From an uncultured bacterium (lineage in GTDB: Bacteria > Patescibacteriota > Saccharimonadia > Saccharimonadales > CAIOMD01), in NCBI GenBank assembly GCA_903880655.1, contig CAIRQE010000057.1, forward strand, positions 1 to 5,213: DNA of 5,213 nucleotides, read 5' to 3'. Positions 5,212 to 5,213 of this stretch are shown one piece after another. The notes under the pieces were generated by a model that worked only from the letters and a program-made list of their open reading frames with translations, did not search any database and had not been told where the DNA came from. Each line of letters begins with the position of its first letter. Positions within the stretch are counted from its first letter, which is position 1. A program made the translations under genes and the position numbers.

Positions 5212-5213
5212 AT

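Noticed and set aside
5191..5213. Minus-strand CACCTCCTTTC resembling the 3' tail of 16S rRNA
   Set aside because: The bases before it do not match the conserved 16S end, and the flanking sequence encodes heliorhodopsin TM1.

Overview
The window is an AT-rich bacterial segment with compact gene packing. It carries six convincing protein genes, plus the probable tail of a seventh at the left edge. I see no tRNA, rRNA, CRISPR array, insertion sequence or phage gene. Closely spaced small genes, very short gaps, genes without Shine-Dalgarno sites, a promoter -10 box a few bases before several start codons, and a heliorhodopsin together suggest a monoderm or Candidate Phyla Radiation (Patescibacteria, perhaps Saccharibacteria-like) bacterium. 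This taxonomic placement is an inference and only moderately secure.

Layout. Bases 3-68 (+) look like the C-terminal end of an upstream gene. Next come a ZIP-family metal transporter (118-849, +) and a malic enzyme (882-2021, +). The malic enzyme runs tail-to-tail into a leftward TsaC/Sua5-family tRNA-modification gene (2008-2601, -), overlapping it by 14 bp. Upstream of TsaC on the same strand is an unrecognised soluble 160-residue protein (2615-3097, -). A 118-base divergent promoter region (3101-3218) separates that gene from a 12-TM MFS transporter of the TetA/drug-efflux type (3219-4469, +). After a 23-base convergent gap comes a leftward heliorhodopsin (4493-5131, -), whose N-terminal coding sequence continues to the right edge but meets an in-frame TGA.

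The genes do not form one pathway. They cover metal uptake, malate-to-pyruvate carbon/redox metabolism, t6A tRNA modification, solute or drug export, and light sensing by a retinal protein. No retinal-synthesis gene is visible in the window.

The two most interesting signals are these. First, the heliorhodopsin reading frame carries recognisable TM1 sequence upstream of its first ATG and is cut by a TGA at the place where a relative I recall has glycine. All seven gene ends in the window use TAA or TAG and none use TGA, but UGA-to-glycine recoding is still not favoured because no other gene contains an in-frame TGA. Second, at least three genes have a -10 box exactly 6 nt before the start codon and no Shine-Dalgarno site, which points to leaderless mRNAs.
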